This document shows, piece after piece, positions 45,056 to 53,516 of a DNA stretch of 64,000 bases. Both the position numbers and the translations under genes were made by a program. Within the stretch, counting starts at the first letter, position 1, and every line of letters starts with the position of its first letter. Origin of the DNA: UBA6224 sp963730375 (GTDB taxonomy: Bacteria; Patescibacteriota; Saccharimonadia; Saccharimonadales; UBA4665); NCBI GenBank assembly GCA_963730375.1, contig CAVSRJ010000001.1, forward strand, positions 496,001 to 560,000. Direction: 5' to 3'. The notes under the pieces are model-generated. The model was not told the DNA's origin, did not search any database, and saw only the letters and a program-made list of their open reading frames with translations.

Positions 45056-45760
45056 GTGGCAGATAAAAAGGAACAGCAACACAAAGCCTCAACCTCCATG
45101 CTGAACCGCCTGCGGGCAGCGGTGCTCGGCGCCAACGACGGTATCGTCTCTACCTCCAGCATCGTGCTGGGTGTGGCCGGTGCGACCGACAATCGCGGCG
45201 CTATTTTTACCGCCGGGTTGGCTGGTCTGGTTGCTGGCGCACTGTCCATGGCCGTAGGCGAATACGTCTCGGTGAGTAGTCAGCGCGATACCGAACGTGC
45301 CTTTATAGCCAAGGAGAAGCGCCGCCTGCGCAAAAATCCCGAGCACGAGCTGGAAGGTCTGGCCGACATCTACGTCGAAAAGGGAGTCAGCAAAGCCACT
45401 GCGCGCAAGGTCGCCCAGGAGCTAACGCAAAAGGATCCGCTCAAGGCGCACCTGGACGCCGAGCTTAACCTGGACGAAGATGATCTCAACAATCCATGGG
45501 AGGCAGGCATCGCCAGCCTGGTGTCGTTCACCATCGGTGGACTCATCCCATTCATCGCCATATTGCTGGCCACGCCTAGTCTGCGCTTCATCGTCACGTT
45601 TGTGGCGGTGTTGGTCGCGCTGACTGGCACCGGCTACATTAGCGCCACGGTTGGCGGAGCCCCACGCGGCCGTGCGGTTCGTCGCGTTGTCATCGGTGGT
45701 GCCATCGCCATGGCCGCTACTTACGGCATCGGCGTGCTGTTCGGTACGGCTATTCAGTAA
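45056..45760 (+). CDS. VIT1/CCC1-family transporter
   Basis: The product has 234 residues with five membrane helices. The N-terminal motif RAAVLGANDGIVSTSSIVLG and MAVGEYVSVSSQRDTERA mark the VIT family, which moves Fe2+ or Mn2+. A charged cytoplasmic loop (about residues 80-140) with Glu-rich helices follows (EKRRLRKNPEHELEGLADIY), then three helices. The start is GTG, 3 bp after the SPFH gene, so a common operon is likely. Confidence 0.9.
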   Translation: MADKKEQQHKASTSMLNRLRAAVLGANDGIVSTSSIVLGVAGATDNRGAIFTAGLAGLVAGALSMAVGEYVSVSSQRDTERAFIAKEKRRLRKNPEHELEGLADIYVEKGVSKATARKVAQELTQKDPLKAHLDAELNLDEDDLNNPWEAGIASLVSFTIGGLIPFIAILLATPSLRFIVTFVAVLVALTGTGYISATVGGAPRGRAVRRVVIGGAIAMAATYGIGVLFGTAIQ

Positions 45761-45845
45761 TAGCTAGCTGTGAATTTTATCGCAGACGCCATCGTCGGCC
45801 ATCACTATAATTTATCTATTATGAGTATGAACAGATGGAGGTGGT

Positions 45846-46220
45846 ATGTCAGGTAAAGCGTATATAAAGCAAGCCTCTTCAGCAGCCCAGCGAGCTGCCC
45901 AGGCACTACAGAGCGATGCCCAGCAGATTCAGGGTGATGCTATGAATAAAAAGTCGCAGCTACAGAGTCAGCTCAGCGACATTGATCGGCGTCACCAGGC
46001 GCTGACCGCTGAGGCTGGTGCTGAAAAAGAGCCAGCACGTCAGATGCAGTTGCAGCACGAAATCTCGCAGCTGGAGAATGAAAAACGTAATCTGCAGTCC
46101 GAACTGCATAGTGTGGAAGTCGAAGCCAACTCAGTAGCGCAAGACGTTCAAAGTGCTGCCTCAGAGATGCAGTCTATCGCCAGCCGTATGCAGGGCGTTA
46201 TGACCCGGAATATTTCCTAA
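45846..46220 (+). CDS. Small coiled-coil protein
   Basis: The product has 124 residues and is almost entirely helical: Gln/Ala/Ser-rich coiled coil (SAAQRAAQALQSDAQQIQGD, QLQHEISQLENEKRNLQSEL). No family is recognised and there is no membrane helix. TATAAT (45808-45813) and GGAGGTGGT lie upstream, giving a conventional leader. It is monocistronic. Confidence 0.75.
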   Translation: MSGKAYIKQASSAAQRAAQALQSDAQQIQGDAMNKKSQLQSQLSDIDRRHQALTAEAGAEKEPARQMQLQHEISQLENEKRNLQSELHSVEVEANSVAQDVQSAASEMQSIASRMQGVMTRNIS

Positions 46221-46269
46221 GTTGCTTACTATTCGCGACCATATGATGATTGAGGTATAGTTGCTGTTG

Positions 46270-46701
46270 ATGGACACGTTTTCCTACAATATCCTGCCCA
46301 GCACGTTTTATAGGGTTGTGGTAAAGGCAATAATTACCAACAATGTCGGTGACCTGCTGTTGGTACAGCATAAAAGTACCGAGTGGGAGCTGCCAGGTGG
46401 CGGCTGGGAGCATGGCGAAACGCTCGAGGAATGCGTGCGCCGAGAAGTGCTGGAGGAATTGGGTGTCGGTGCAGCGTCCGTCGGCGACCCATTGTTTGCC
46501 GTCCCGGCAGTCAATATCCAAGAAGTCATGACAATGCGTATCGCCGTGCCCGTGCAGTTGCGCAATGGTGCTATACAGCCCGGTGATGGCATGATTGCCT
46601 ATGCGTTCGCCAGCGAATTGCCCGATGACCAGGCCATCTGCATGGAGCTGAGCGATTTCGCGGTTCTTGATGCGTATTACGAAGTAGCAATTTCCAATTG
46701 A
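46270..46701 (+). CDS. NUDIX hydrolase
   Basis: The product has 143 residues. The Nudix box is complete: GGGWEHGETLEECVRREVLE followed by ELGV. A short N-terminal strand segment (FYRVVVKAIITNNVGDLLLV) precedes it. It hydrolyses nucleoside diphosphates linked to some other group; the substrate is unknown. I use ATG 46270 because TATAGT ends 8 bp before it; the frame is open three codons further to TTG 46261. Confidence 0.88.
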   Translation: MDTFSYNILPSTFYRVVVKAIITNNVGDLLLVQHKSTEWELPGGGWEHGETLEECVRREVLEELGVGAASVGDPLFAVPAVNIQEVMTMRIAVPVQLRNGAIQPGDGMIAYAFASELPDDQAICMELSDFAVLDAYYEVAISN

Positions 46702-46946
46702 GAAAGATTGGTGGCGCCTCCCAGGCCTCGCTTCGCTCGCGCACTGCGCCATGCTCGGAACAAGTTCCTGTGCGGGTTGGCTCCCCCAGGCATCGCGCGC
46801 ACTTTGTGCGTACTCCTCCCTGCGGTACTCGGAATAAATATGCGAGCACATTTGTTCCTGCGTTCCTCGTTCGCCGAACTGCAAGCAGTTCGTGCCTGGG
46901 AGGGCTTACCAAAATAAAGCCCCGACACAAGGTCGGGGTCTTATTT
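46702..46946. other. Non-coding stretch with tRNA-Phe-like fragments
   Basis: No gene. Read on the tRNA-Phe strand it holds the terminator, an inverted copy of the tRNA 3' half (46888-46915) and a direct degenerate copy of the tRNA 3' end at 46709-46729. Between them are hairpin-prone GC-rich blocks (CTCGCTTCGCTCG, GGAACAAGTTCC). Confidence 0.5.
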
Positions 46947-46947
46947 T
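46911..46947 (-). terminator. Terminator of tRNA-Phe
   Basis: AAAATAAGACCCCGAC pairs with GTCGGGGCTTTATTTT. The stem extends into the encoded ACCA (with TGGT). Farther out the tRNA's CTGGGAG and GTTCG are mirrored; the inverted repeat spans 46888-46970. Confidence 0.88.
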
Positions 46948-47022
46948 GGTGGCTCCTCCCAGACTCGAACTGGGGACACAAGGCTCTTCAGGCCTCTGCT
47001 CTACCAACTGAGCTAAAGAGCC
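46947..47022 (-). tRNA. tRNA-Phe(GAA)
   Basis: On the minus strand: acceptor GGCTCTT/AGGAGCC, anticodon loop CTGAAGA, T-loop TTCGAGT and encoded CCA. G19-C56 is standard. Confidence 0.97.
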
Positions 47023-47136
47023 GCGATTGTTTGCAATCGCGCAAACTCAGAACTCACATCATTTTACAGAGGAAACGGGTTTTTTTCAACTGATGAGCTT
47101 GGTCTGGCTGGTCGCTGCACATATTTTAATCACATG

Positions 47137-47203
47137 GCCATTTAACTTCTCTCACGTATATACGTACGTATATACGTCACCCCTGTAAAACCGCGTTATG
47201 AAT
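47137..47203. repeat. Palindromic CGTATATACG element, copy 2 (inverted)
   Basis: ACGTATATACGT occurs twice in tandem, a perfect 24-bp palindrome. Read on the minus strand it matches 14272-14340 over about 65 bp, including CAGGGGTGA and GTTAA. It lies between tRNA-Phe and pheA. Confidence 0.75.
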
Positions 47204-47213
47204 TCATTATGAA

Positions 47214-48065
47214 TTAGCTATCTAGGTGTTCGTACAGGCCCAGTTGCTTAACGCGGAAGCCGTTGCTGCTCAGTTCGTCAGTGATGGTGGCGGCGTGTCG
47301 GGCGTCGGTCACCTCAAAGTCAATGTAGAACGCGTAGTGCTGCTGGTCGCCCGGGATTGGGTGACTGTCCAGCTTGGTCAGGTTGCTGTTATGCGCCTCA
47401 AAGATTTGCAGGGCGTGCAGCAGGGCGCCCGGCTCGTGGCCGGTCTGCAGGATAATGGCCGCGCGGTTTATGGCGCTATCCTCTCGCTGCGCCTGCTCCA
47501 GCAGGACAAACCGCGTGTAGTTCTGCGGATCATCTTCGATGTTGCGTGCCACGATGGTGCCGCCGTACTCAGTAGCAGCGGCTTCACCGGCCACGGCCAC
47601 CTGGTGCGCCTCGGGTGCTGCCATGATGGTCGCTACGCTGGCGGCGGTATCGTGCGTCTCGACGCGTGTGGCGTTGGGCAAATGCTCGTCCAGCCACAGC
47701 TCTACCTGCGACAGGGCAGGCCCCTGCGACAGCACCTGCAGGTCGTCCATCTGCTGCAGCTCGGCCAGCGAGTGCGATTTGGTCGCAATTAGTTGCATGT
47801 GGATTTGCATGCGGATGTCACGGCTGATGAACGCGTCGTGCCGACCCAGCAGGCGATAGACTTCGTTGATAGAGCCGTGCAGGCTGTTCTCGACCGCGCT
47901 CACGCCGTAGTCGGCGGTACCGTCGGCCACGTGTGCAAACACCTGGTGGAAGTTATCGCAGCAGATGATGTCGAGCTGGCCATGCTCGGGCAGGAGTTGA
48001 TGAGCGGCCGCATCGTGGAACGAGCCGCGCGCGCCCTGGATGGCGACTTTGGGGATATGTTGCAT
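47214..48065 (-). CDS. pheA: Prephenate dehydratase
   Basis: The product has 283 residues. The catalytic domain runs to about residue 185: VAIQGARGSFHDAAAHQLLP, YGVSAVENSLHGSINEVYRL and the Thr-Arg-Phe motif NYTRFVLLE. A C-terminal ACT domain (LHALQIFEAHNSNLTKLDSH) should bind phenylalanine for feedback. It converts prephenate to phenylpyruvate. I use ATG 48065 because TACAAT ends 6 bp before it; the seven-codon upstream extension overlaps that box. An isolated Phe-pathway gene is unusual in a reduced genome. Confidence 0.92.
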   Translation of the reverse strand: MQHIPKVAIQGARGSFHDAAAHQLLPEHGQLDIICCDNFHQVFAHVADGTADYGVSAVENSLHGSINEVYRLLGRHDAFISRDIRMQIHMQLIATKSHSLAELQQMDDLQVLSQGPALSQVELWLDEHLPNATRVETHDTAASVATIMAAPEAHQVAVAGEAAATEYGGTIVARNIEDDPQNYTRFVLLEQAQREDSAINRAAIILQTGHEPGALLHALQIFEAHNSNLTKLDSHPIPGDQQHYAFYIDFEVTDARHAATITDELSSNGFRVKQLGLYEHLDS

Positions 48066-48220
48066 CCGCATATTGTACCCCACCATCGGTGGCTATTGTG
48101 AAAAAAGTTACATAAACAAGCTTGTGGATAACGTGTCAACAGCATATTTACTTCTCTCAAGCCGCTATAGTCTACCTACCAGGGTGTATGCTAGAAAGGC
48201 AAATAAACGGAGGGGTGCCT

Positions 48221-49913
48221 ATGAAACTAAAATATAATATGTATAACGTACGTCGGGGCGTGCAGAAGGTAAAGACGCGAACCGCGTTGGCACTATCAGC
48301 ACTCGTACTCGCAGTGAGTGGTGGTGGCGGTGCTGCATTCGCAGTCATGGGTGTCAGCCATGCTGATACACCAGCAACAACAAATCTTGTAGTGACGCCG
48401 GCGTCAGCGGGTTATGACAGCAACAACGTAGTAGGTGTATCTTCGGATGCAGCACCTGGATTTGCCTCAGGTAGTGTTGCTTCGGATGGATCCGGAAAAA
48501 CTGACTGGTATGTTACACCGGATGCAATGTTCGGTCACGATGTAGCACTCAGTGATATAGCAAGCATGAGTTACTGGACTAAAAAAGGTACCGTACATGT
48601 TAATCCAAACGAAGTTGATTGGTCACTCGTGATTTATACGAATCCTTATGCGGGAGATACTCACGGTGGTGGTTCGTGGTATGGCGACCGCATTGGTTCT
48701 GAGCCTTACTTTGCCAAGAATCTTAGCGAAACAGCTAATGATTGGAACAACTGGACAACGGGTGGTGCTAACAACCAGATGCGTTTTTATGAGTCGACAA
48801 ACGGCTACTTCGGTAGCTATACAGACCCAACATGGGGCGACTTTGTTGGCGGACAACGCACTCTCAGGTGATCCATACGCCAGTCACACGGTTAAATTCT
48901 TCAGTTTGCAGACAGGTAGTGCATGGGCAGACAGTTTTACTGGACAGCTAGATGGACTCTCGGTAGAGCTTTCGGATGGCTCAGTAGCGAACGTTAATTT
49001 TGAGCCTTATGGCCAATCTTCGGGCGCAATCACTAGCCCTGAAGCTGGTATGTACTACAACGGTACTGTCGGACTAGCAGCTAGCTATGACGACGGTGGC
49101 GCCCCAGGTACAGCAAATGTACAATGGGCAGTTCGTGAAGGTACTTGTGCCGCAGGAACAAACACCGTTTTAGGTAACGTTGATGGTCACAATAATCCCT
49201 CTACGTGGGACGGCAGCAGTTTCGCGGCAGACTTCGACACAACAGCAGTGACGGATGGCTCTTACTGTTTTGTCTTTAACCCAGCCGACGCACCTGGACA
49301 AAACAATGTACGTGAAACCCGCCAGTTCTACGTAGACAATACGAACCCACTTGTACAAATACATCGGCCACACGATGGCGCAACCATTAGCGAAACAAAA
49401 AAGTTTAAGGGTACTGCAAGTGATGTCGGTAGTGGACTTCGCAATGACGAGATTCGTCTGAGTTTCCGACCAATCGTAGATGGTCACGTCGAGTCTCCAG
49501 TCAAGACCATCCACGTACCAGTCAACGTCGATGATGTCTGGAAGCAGAAGGTTGATACTACTGAGCTTCACAACGGGCTGTATCGTGTAGTTGCTCGCGC
49601 TAACGATAATACCGGCACCGGCTACGGTGATTCAAACACAGCCGCAGACACAGTAAACGTAACAGTTCGCAACTTACCAGAAAGCAAGGTTGACTGTAAG
49701 GACGGACACTGGATGTTCTACAGTGACATGTTTGAAAATCAAGGCGACTGTGTAGCTTACGTCAATCACCATGATGACCACGGCAACGACGACAACCATG
49801 CTCGCGGCCATCACGAAGACGAAAGTAAATCAGACAAGCACAGCGAAGACCACCATTCAGTATCATGGCACGTTTTCAGCTGGATTCGTCACCACCACTT
49901 CCGATTTTTCTAG
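48221..49913 (+). CDS. Secreted protein A, with a one-base frameshift
   Basis: Two frames join into about 564 residues. Frame one (48221-48871) has a signal sequence with KTRTALALSALVLAVSGGGG and a Trp-rich first domain (WSLVIYTNPYAGDTHGGGSW). Frame two continues with NALSGDPYASHTVKFFSLQT, an Ig-like region (FYVDNTNPLVQIHRPHDGAT) and a closing Cys-motif DCKDGHWMFYSDMFENQGDC, then a His/Asp-rich tail. The break is near 48860, where one base is extra. GGAGGGG precedes the ATG. The protein is probably exported; its function is unknown. Confidence 0.7.
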
Positions 49914-49935
49914 CCAATAATCCGATGTGGTAAGG

Positions 49936-49966
49936 ATACGCGGGCCGAAGGGCTCGCGTATTTTTT
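49936..49966 (+). terminator. Terminator after secreted protein A
   Basis: ATACGCGGGCC and GGCTCGCGTAT pair around GAAG, followed by six T. Confidence 0.85.
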
Positions 49967-50033
49967 ATGTGCTTTTCCTGGCACTTGCACACGGTGCTAC
50001 ACTGAATGTACGAGTAATGCGAGGAGGTGCTTT

Positions 50034-51156
50034 ATGAGGTGGCATTCTTATTCATATAATCTGCGCAGCGGTGCGCAAAAAGCAAAAACTCGGATGGCGC
50101 TAGCCATCTCGGCAGTAGTGTTGTCGGTGAGCGGCGGTGGCGGTATGTCACTGGCTATCATTGGCGCTTCACACGCTGAAGCTGCCACTTGTACCACTGT
50201 AACTACATCAAAAGGCTCTCTGACCGCCGCACAAGTCGGCGGTGATGTCACTGGGCGAGCTAAATGCGCTGGGCTGTGACATCGGCGTGTACTACAACAG
50301 TGATAACACAGGCAACGTATCGGGTGCCGACATCCACGACGCCAAGAAGTACGGCGTGTTCGTCGATGGCAACACTGCTGATGTGAACGTCAATGTGACC
50401 GATAGCACTGTGCGCAACACCGGCGATCACAATGGCAGCGGTGATTTTGCACCGAACGGCAACCAATATGGCGTAGCAGTGTATTACAACGGCTTTAACT
50501 TGCCTGGCCAGGTATCCGGCAAAGTCTGGGGCAACGACATCAGCCAGTACCAAAAGGGCGGTATCGTCGCCAATGGCGAAAACGCGAGTGTGAGCGTGCG
50601 CGACAACACAGTCACCGGGCTAAGCAACGTTGACTACATTGCCCAAAACGGCATTCAGCTGGGCTACGGCGCCACCGGCCAAGTCATGGGCAACACAGTA
50701 GATGGCAACTGGTACGAGGGTGCCAACTGGGCGTCGACCGGCATCTTGATGTTCGAGAGTAGCAACGTCGTCGTCCAGAAGAACGTCGTGACTGCCAGCC
50801 AGACCGGCATATCCGTAGAGACGTGGTGCTGGTACGGCGTGCAGGACGCCAGCAATAATAAGATCATAAACAACGAAGTAACTGGCGCCCAGTGGGGCGT
50901 GTCAGTAGCGGCATATAACTACAGTTCAGAATGCGACGCAGTTGCAAATAATAACAAAGTCGACCAGAACGTCATCGTGGGCGACCATGGCGACACCGGC
51001 GTATGGATTGGTGCGTACGATTATGAAGGCACGGGCACTCATACCCCCGTTGCCGACAACAACAAGCTGATTCGCAATGAGATTCATGGCTTTAGCACCG
51101 TATTCGACACAGCTGGCAGCACAACACCAAAAGTTCACGCCAACGTCACCGACTAA
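50034..51156 (+). CDS. Secreted beta-helix protein B, with a one-base frameshift
   Basis: Two frames join into about 373 residues. The N-terminus (KTRMALAISAVVLSVSGGGG) closely matches the signal sequence of secreted protein A. The body is a right-handed parallel beta-helix of the pectate-lyase type, with Asn-rich turns (DNTGNVSGADIHDAKKYGVF, VNVTDSTVRNTGDHNGSGD, NVVVQKNVVTASQTGISVET). The frames meet in ACTGGGCGAG near 50252, where a G-run carries one extra G. GAGGAGG precedes the ATG. It may bind or cleave a surface polysaccharide; catalytic residues are not identified. Confidence 0.7.
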
Positions 51157-51172
51157 CAAACATCAGACATGA

Positions 51173-51205
51173 AAATAGCGCGGGACAGTAGTGCCCGCGC
51201 TATTT
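51173..51205 (+). terminator. Terminator after secreted protein B
   Basis: AAATAGCGCGGG pairs with CCCGCGCTATTT. As the arms are symmetrical it can also end the small gene on the opposite strand. Confidence 0.85.
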
Positions 51206-51209
51206 CTAT

Positions 51210-51332
51210 TTAGTTGCCCGCGCGTTTTTCGCGTAGCATTTCGTTCCAAAGTTTTTGGTTTGGCTTGGTATCTTTCAAAAACCTCGGAGTAGAGCGCTTT
51301 TCACGCTTGAATAAGCCTTTTACAGCTTCCAT
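51210..51332 (-). CDS. Small basic protein, 40 residues
   Basis: A short frame (first residues MEAVKGLFKREKRSTPRFLK) with a strong GGGAGGAG ribosome-binding site and a good promoter upstream on the minus strand. It is rich in Lys/Arg with a central Trp (KLWNEMLREKRAGN at the end) and has no signal or membrane helix. It may bind nucleic acid. No family is recognised. A terminator lies directly after its stop. Confidence 0.6.
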   Translation of the reverse strand: MEAVKGLFKREKRSTPRFLKDTKPNQKLWNEMLREKRAGN

Positions 51333-51425
51333 GCTAGTGATCTCCTCCCTAGTGTATTTGTCCCCTCACATGGGATGGCCGACGCGTGTTTGTAGCGTTC
51401 GCTCCTCATCCCGAGACACCATACT

Positions 51426-51453
51426 AGGGTACCGAACTGGCAAAATATGTCAA
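51426..51453 (-). promoter_or_regulatory. Promoter of the 40-residue gene
   Basis: On the minus strand a perfect TTGACA is followed by a 16-bp spacer and TACCCT. The leader would be about 90 nt. Confidence 0.5.
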
Positions 51454-51507
51454 CCCCCTAGTGCTTACCCCATGGTATACAATAGAGAGAGCTAACAGGG
51501 AGAAACT

Positions 51508-52250
51508 ATGCCGCAGCGCGACAGCATGATTATGACCAACCAGGATATCGCCGGGACGTACGAGACCGAGATATTTGAGTGTGAGACCAAGCCGCGCGGC
51601 GTGATTGTCTGCGCCCACGGCAAGGGCGTGCGGCGCTGGGACGGCGAGGAGTTCTTTTACCAAGTGGCGGACCATTACGCCGAGTACGTGGTCATACTTG
51701 GTCGATCAAAATCAACCAATTGAGGGTGGCGGCAGTGAGCTGCCAGCGCTGCAGGTAATGGCCGAGCGAGTGCAGAGCGCCATCGTACTGGCGCACCAGG
51801 CCTATCGCCGGCAGCCCATCTACCTCATGGGACACTCCATGGGCTGCGGTGTGATGACGTATCTGGATCTGGCCGACGTCAATAAAGTGGTATTTGTGGC
51901 GCCGACAGCAGGTGACCAGAACAAAAAGCTGCAGGTGAACGCTATGGCCCGGAGGTTATTGGTGGCATGACAGTCATCAAACCACAGAGGGCAATGGAAA
52001 GGATCATAACTAAAGAGTTTGTCGACATCGTGCGAAGGGGTCGTCTGGGAGGAACGTTACCAAGAACTACTGCAACACTACCCAGAAGTGCACGTGTTCG
52101 AGTCGGGTGACGAAGAAATTGTCGGCGCCGAGCGACTCGCCACACCGCGACATGCCATTTGCCAGCTACGAAATCATCCCCGGCGCACAGCATAATTTAT
52201 CTGGCGAGCCCCTACAGGTCTTTTTTGCTGCTGCAGATAAATTACTGTAA
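51508..52250 (+). pseudogene. Alpha/beta hydrolase, broken by several frameshifts
   Basis: A serine-hydrolase fold is recognisable in pieces: VIVCAHGKGVRRWDGEEFFY at the start, the nucleophile elbow MGHSMGCGVMTYLDLADVNK in the next frame, and PFASYEIIPGAQHNLSGEPL (catalytic His) in a later frame ending at TAA 52250. At least four frame changes are needed (near 51700, 51950, 52030 and 52145). TACAAT and GGGAG lie upstream. The number of breaks favours a decayed gene, though assembly error remains possible. Confidence 0.7.
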
Positions 52251-52254
52251 CTCT

Positions 52255-52282
52255 TTGCATTTCACCGAAGTTTTGGTACAAT
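52255..52282 (+). promoter_or_regulatory. Promoter of the RNA element and tRNA-Gly
   Basis: TTGCAT, a 16-bp spacer and TACAAT lie upstream of the structured element. No open frame lies between promoter and tRNA, so element and tRNA share a transcript. Confidence 0.65.
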
Positions 52283-52320
52283 TTTTCAGTACCCAAAACG
52301 GTAGCTTTCGCAGCTACTGC

Positions 52321-52437
52321 CAGAATTCTAATCCAAGGAGCGAATGCGACTGAATAGAATTCTGAGAGGAGGAACATAGCGCCAGGTCGAAGCTTTTGCC
52401 AGTAGGCAAAACGAGACAGGTGCGTCGGTTCCGACGA
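52321..52437 (+). ncRNA. Structured RNA element in front of tRNA-Gly, copy B
   Basis: CAGAATTCTA (52321-52330) and TAGAATTCTG (52355-52364) form the 10-bp stem corresponding to copy A, with four compensated differences. TTTTGCC and GGCAAAA (52394-52411) form the second stem with loop AGTA (GAAA in copy A). A hairpin GTAGCT/AGCTAC precedes it and CGTCGG/CCGACG follows, just before the tRNA. Confidence 0.75.
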
Positions 52438-52514
52438 GCGGGTGTAGCTCAGTTGTTTAGAGCGCATCCTTGCCAAGGATGAGGCCAGGGGTTAGAGTCC
52501 CCTCACCCGCACCA
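52438..52514 (+). tRNA. tRNA-Gly(GCC) with a U19-A56 pair
   Basis: Acceptor GCGGGTG/CACCCGC, anticodon loop TTGCCAA and encoded CCA. The D-loop AGTTGTTTA has U at 19 and the T-loop TTAGAGT has A at 56, a compensated replacement of G19-C56. Confidence 0.96.
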
Positions 52515-52556
52515 ATTAGACCCAAACGATTTTGAAACAGTATAGTTTCAAACATT

Positions 52557-52580
52557 AGAGCCTCATTGAGGCTCTTTTTT
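52557..52580 (+). terminator. Terminator of tRNA-Gly
   Basis: GAGCCTC and GAGGCTC pair around ATT, followed by T residues. A second hairpin (TTTGAAAC/GTTTCAAA) lies just before. The T-run abuts the -10 box of the next gene. Confidence 0.85.
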
Positions 52581-52594
52581 GTTAAAATTGAAGC

Positions 52595-53350
52595 ATGAAC
52601 AATAGCCCACAGCAGTTTTATGACGACCTAGCAGATAGTTATGCTTTTATTTTTCCTGATTGGCAGGCAGCAGTTGAGCGACAAGGGAACATAATTGGCA
52701 AGCTCATTGGTGAGCCACCTCTTTCTGTCTTAGATTGTTCGTGCGGCATCGGTACGCAAGCTATCGGCTTAGCGAAGCTAGGCTATAAAGTTCACGCAAC
52801 AGATATAAGTCCGAAAGAAGTTGAAAAAGCAAAAGAAGCTGCCGATGAAATGGGTGCTAACCTTACTTTCGGTGTCACTGATTTTCGCAACTTAGACGCT
52901 GACGTAGACGGTGAATATGATGCAGTTATCTCATTTGATAATTCACTGCCCCATCTTTTGACTGATGAAGATATAACAAAAGCACTCGATGCTATGAAAA
53001 CCAAGCTAGTAGATGGCGGCAAGCTATTTATAAGTATTCGTGACTATGATGCCCTGCTTGAAGAAAAACCGAAGGCTACAATGCCACAAGTCACACAAAC
53101 AGACGAGGGTGAAAGAGTGTACTTCCAAACGTGGCAGTGGAGTGATAACTCGCCGACTTACCAGACGAACCTGTTTATCCTTGTACCTGAAAATGGTAGC
53201 TGGAAAGTAAATACTTCCTCAACCACGTATAGGGCATTGAGAAAAAACGAGCTGAGTGAGCTGCTGGAAAAGTCTGGCTATAAAAATATTGAGTGGCTTG
53301 AACCACGGCAAAGCGGCTATTATCAGCCAATCGTGACTGCGACTAAATAA
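52595..53350 (+). CDS. SAM-dependent methyltransferase
   Basis: The product has 251 residues. The class I methyltransferase fold shows motif I LSVLDCSCGIGTQAIGLAKL, the acidic residue in VHATDISPKEVEKAK and motif IV YDAVISFDNSLPHLL. It resembles glycine/sarcosine-type N-methyltransferases; the substrate is unknown. TAAAAT lies 6 bp before the ATG, so the mRNA is leaderless. Codon use is richer in A and T than in the housekeeping genes, which marks the start of the accessory region. Confidence 0.88.
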   Translation: MNNSPQQFYDDLADSYAFIFPDWQAAVERQGNIIGKLIGEPPLSVLDCSCGIGTQAIGLAKLGYKVHATDISPKEVEKAKEAADEMGANLTFGVTDFRNLDADVDGEYDAVISFDNSLPHLLTDEDITKALDAMKTKLVDGGKLFISIRDYDALLEEKPKATMPQVTQTDEGERVYFQTWQWSDNSPTYQTNLFILVPENGSWKVNTSSTTYRALRKNELSELLEKSGYKNIEWLEPRQSGYYQPIVTATK

Positions 53351-53516
53351 CTAAGCTAATAGTTGGTCGGATAAATTAAACGCGTTCACTAGGTATTTGA
53401 GTATTTGGCTATCCACGTTCTCTATTGCAGATGTTTGCAATGCGTCAACTATGCTGCACCAAATAAAATAGCTCAGCACGGTTGGGCTTTTTTTATTTGA
53501 TCCTGAGCGTTATGGT
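53351..53516. terminator. Gap with a bidirectional hairpin
   Basis: AAATAAAATAGC...GGGCTTTTTTTATTT (53460-53500) can end transcription from both convergent genes. Nothing else is visible. Confidence 0.6.

Noticed and set aside
44336..45082. Long minus-strand frame of 248 codons
   Set aside because: It lies exactly antisense to the SPFH gene, whose domain pattern is clear; His/Leu/Asp-rich composition is typical of a shadow frame.
46571..46981. Minus-strand frames of 83-136 codons near tRNA-Phe
   Set aside because: They read through the tRNA, its terminator and repeat fragments, and overlap the NUDIX gene.
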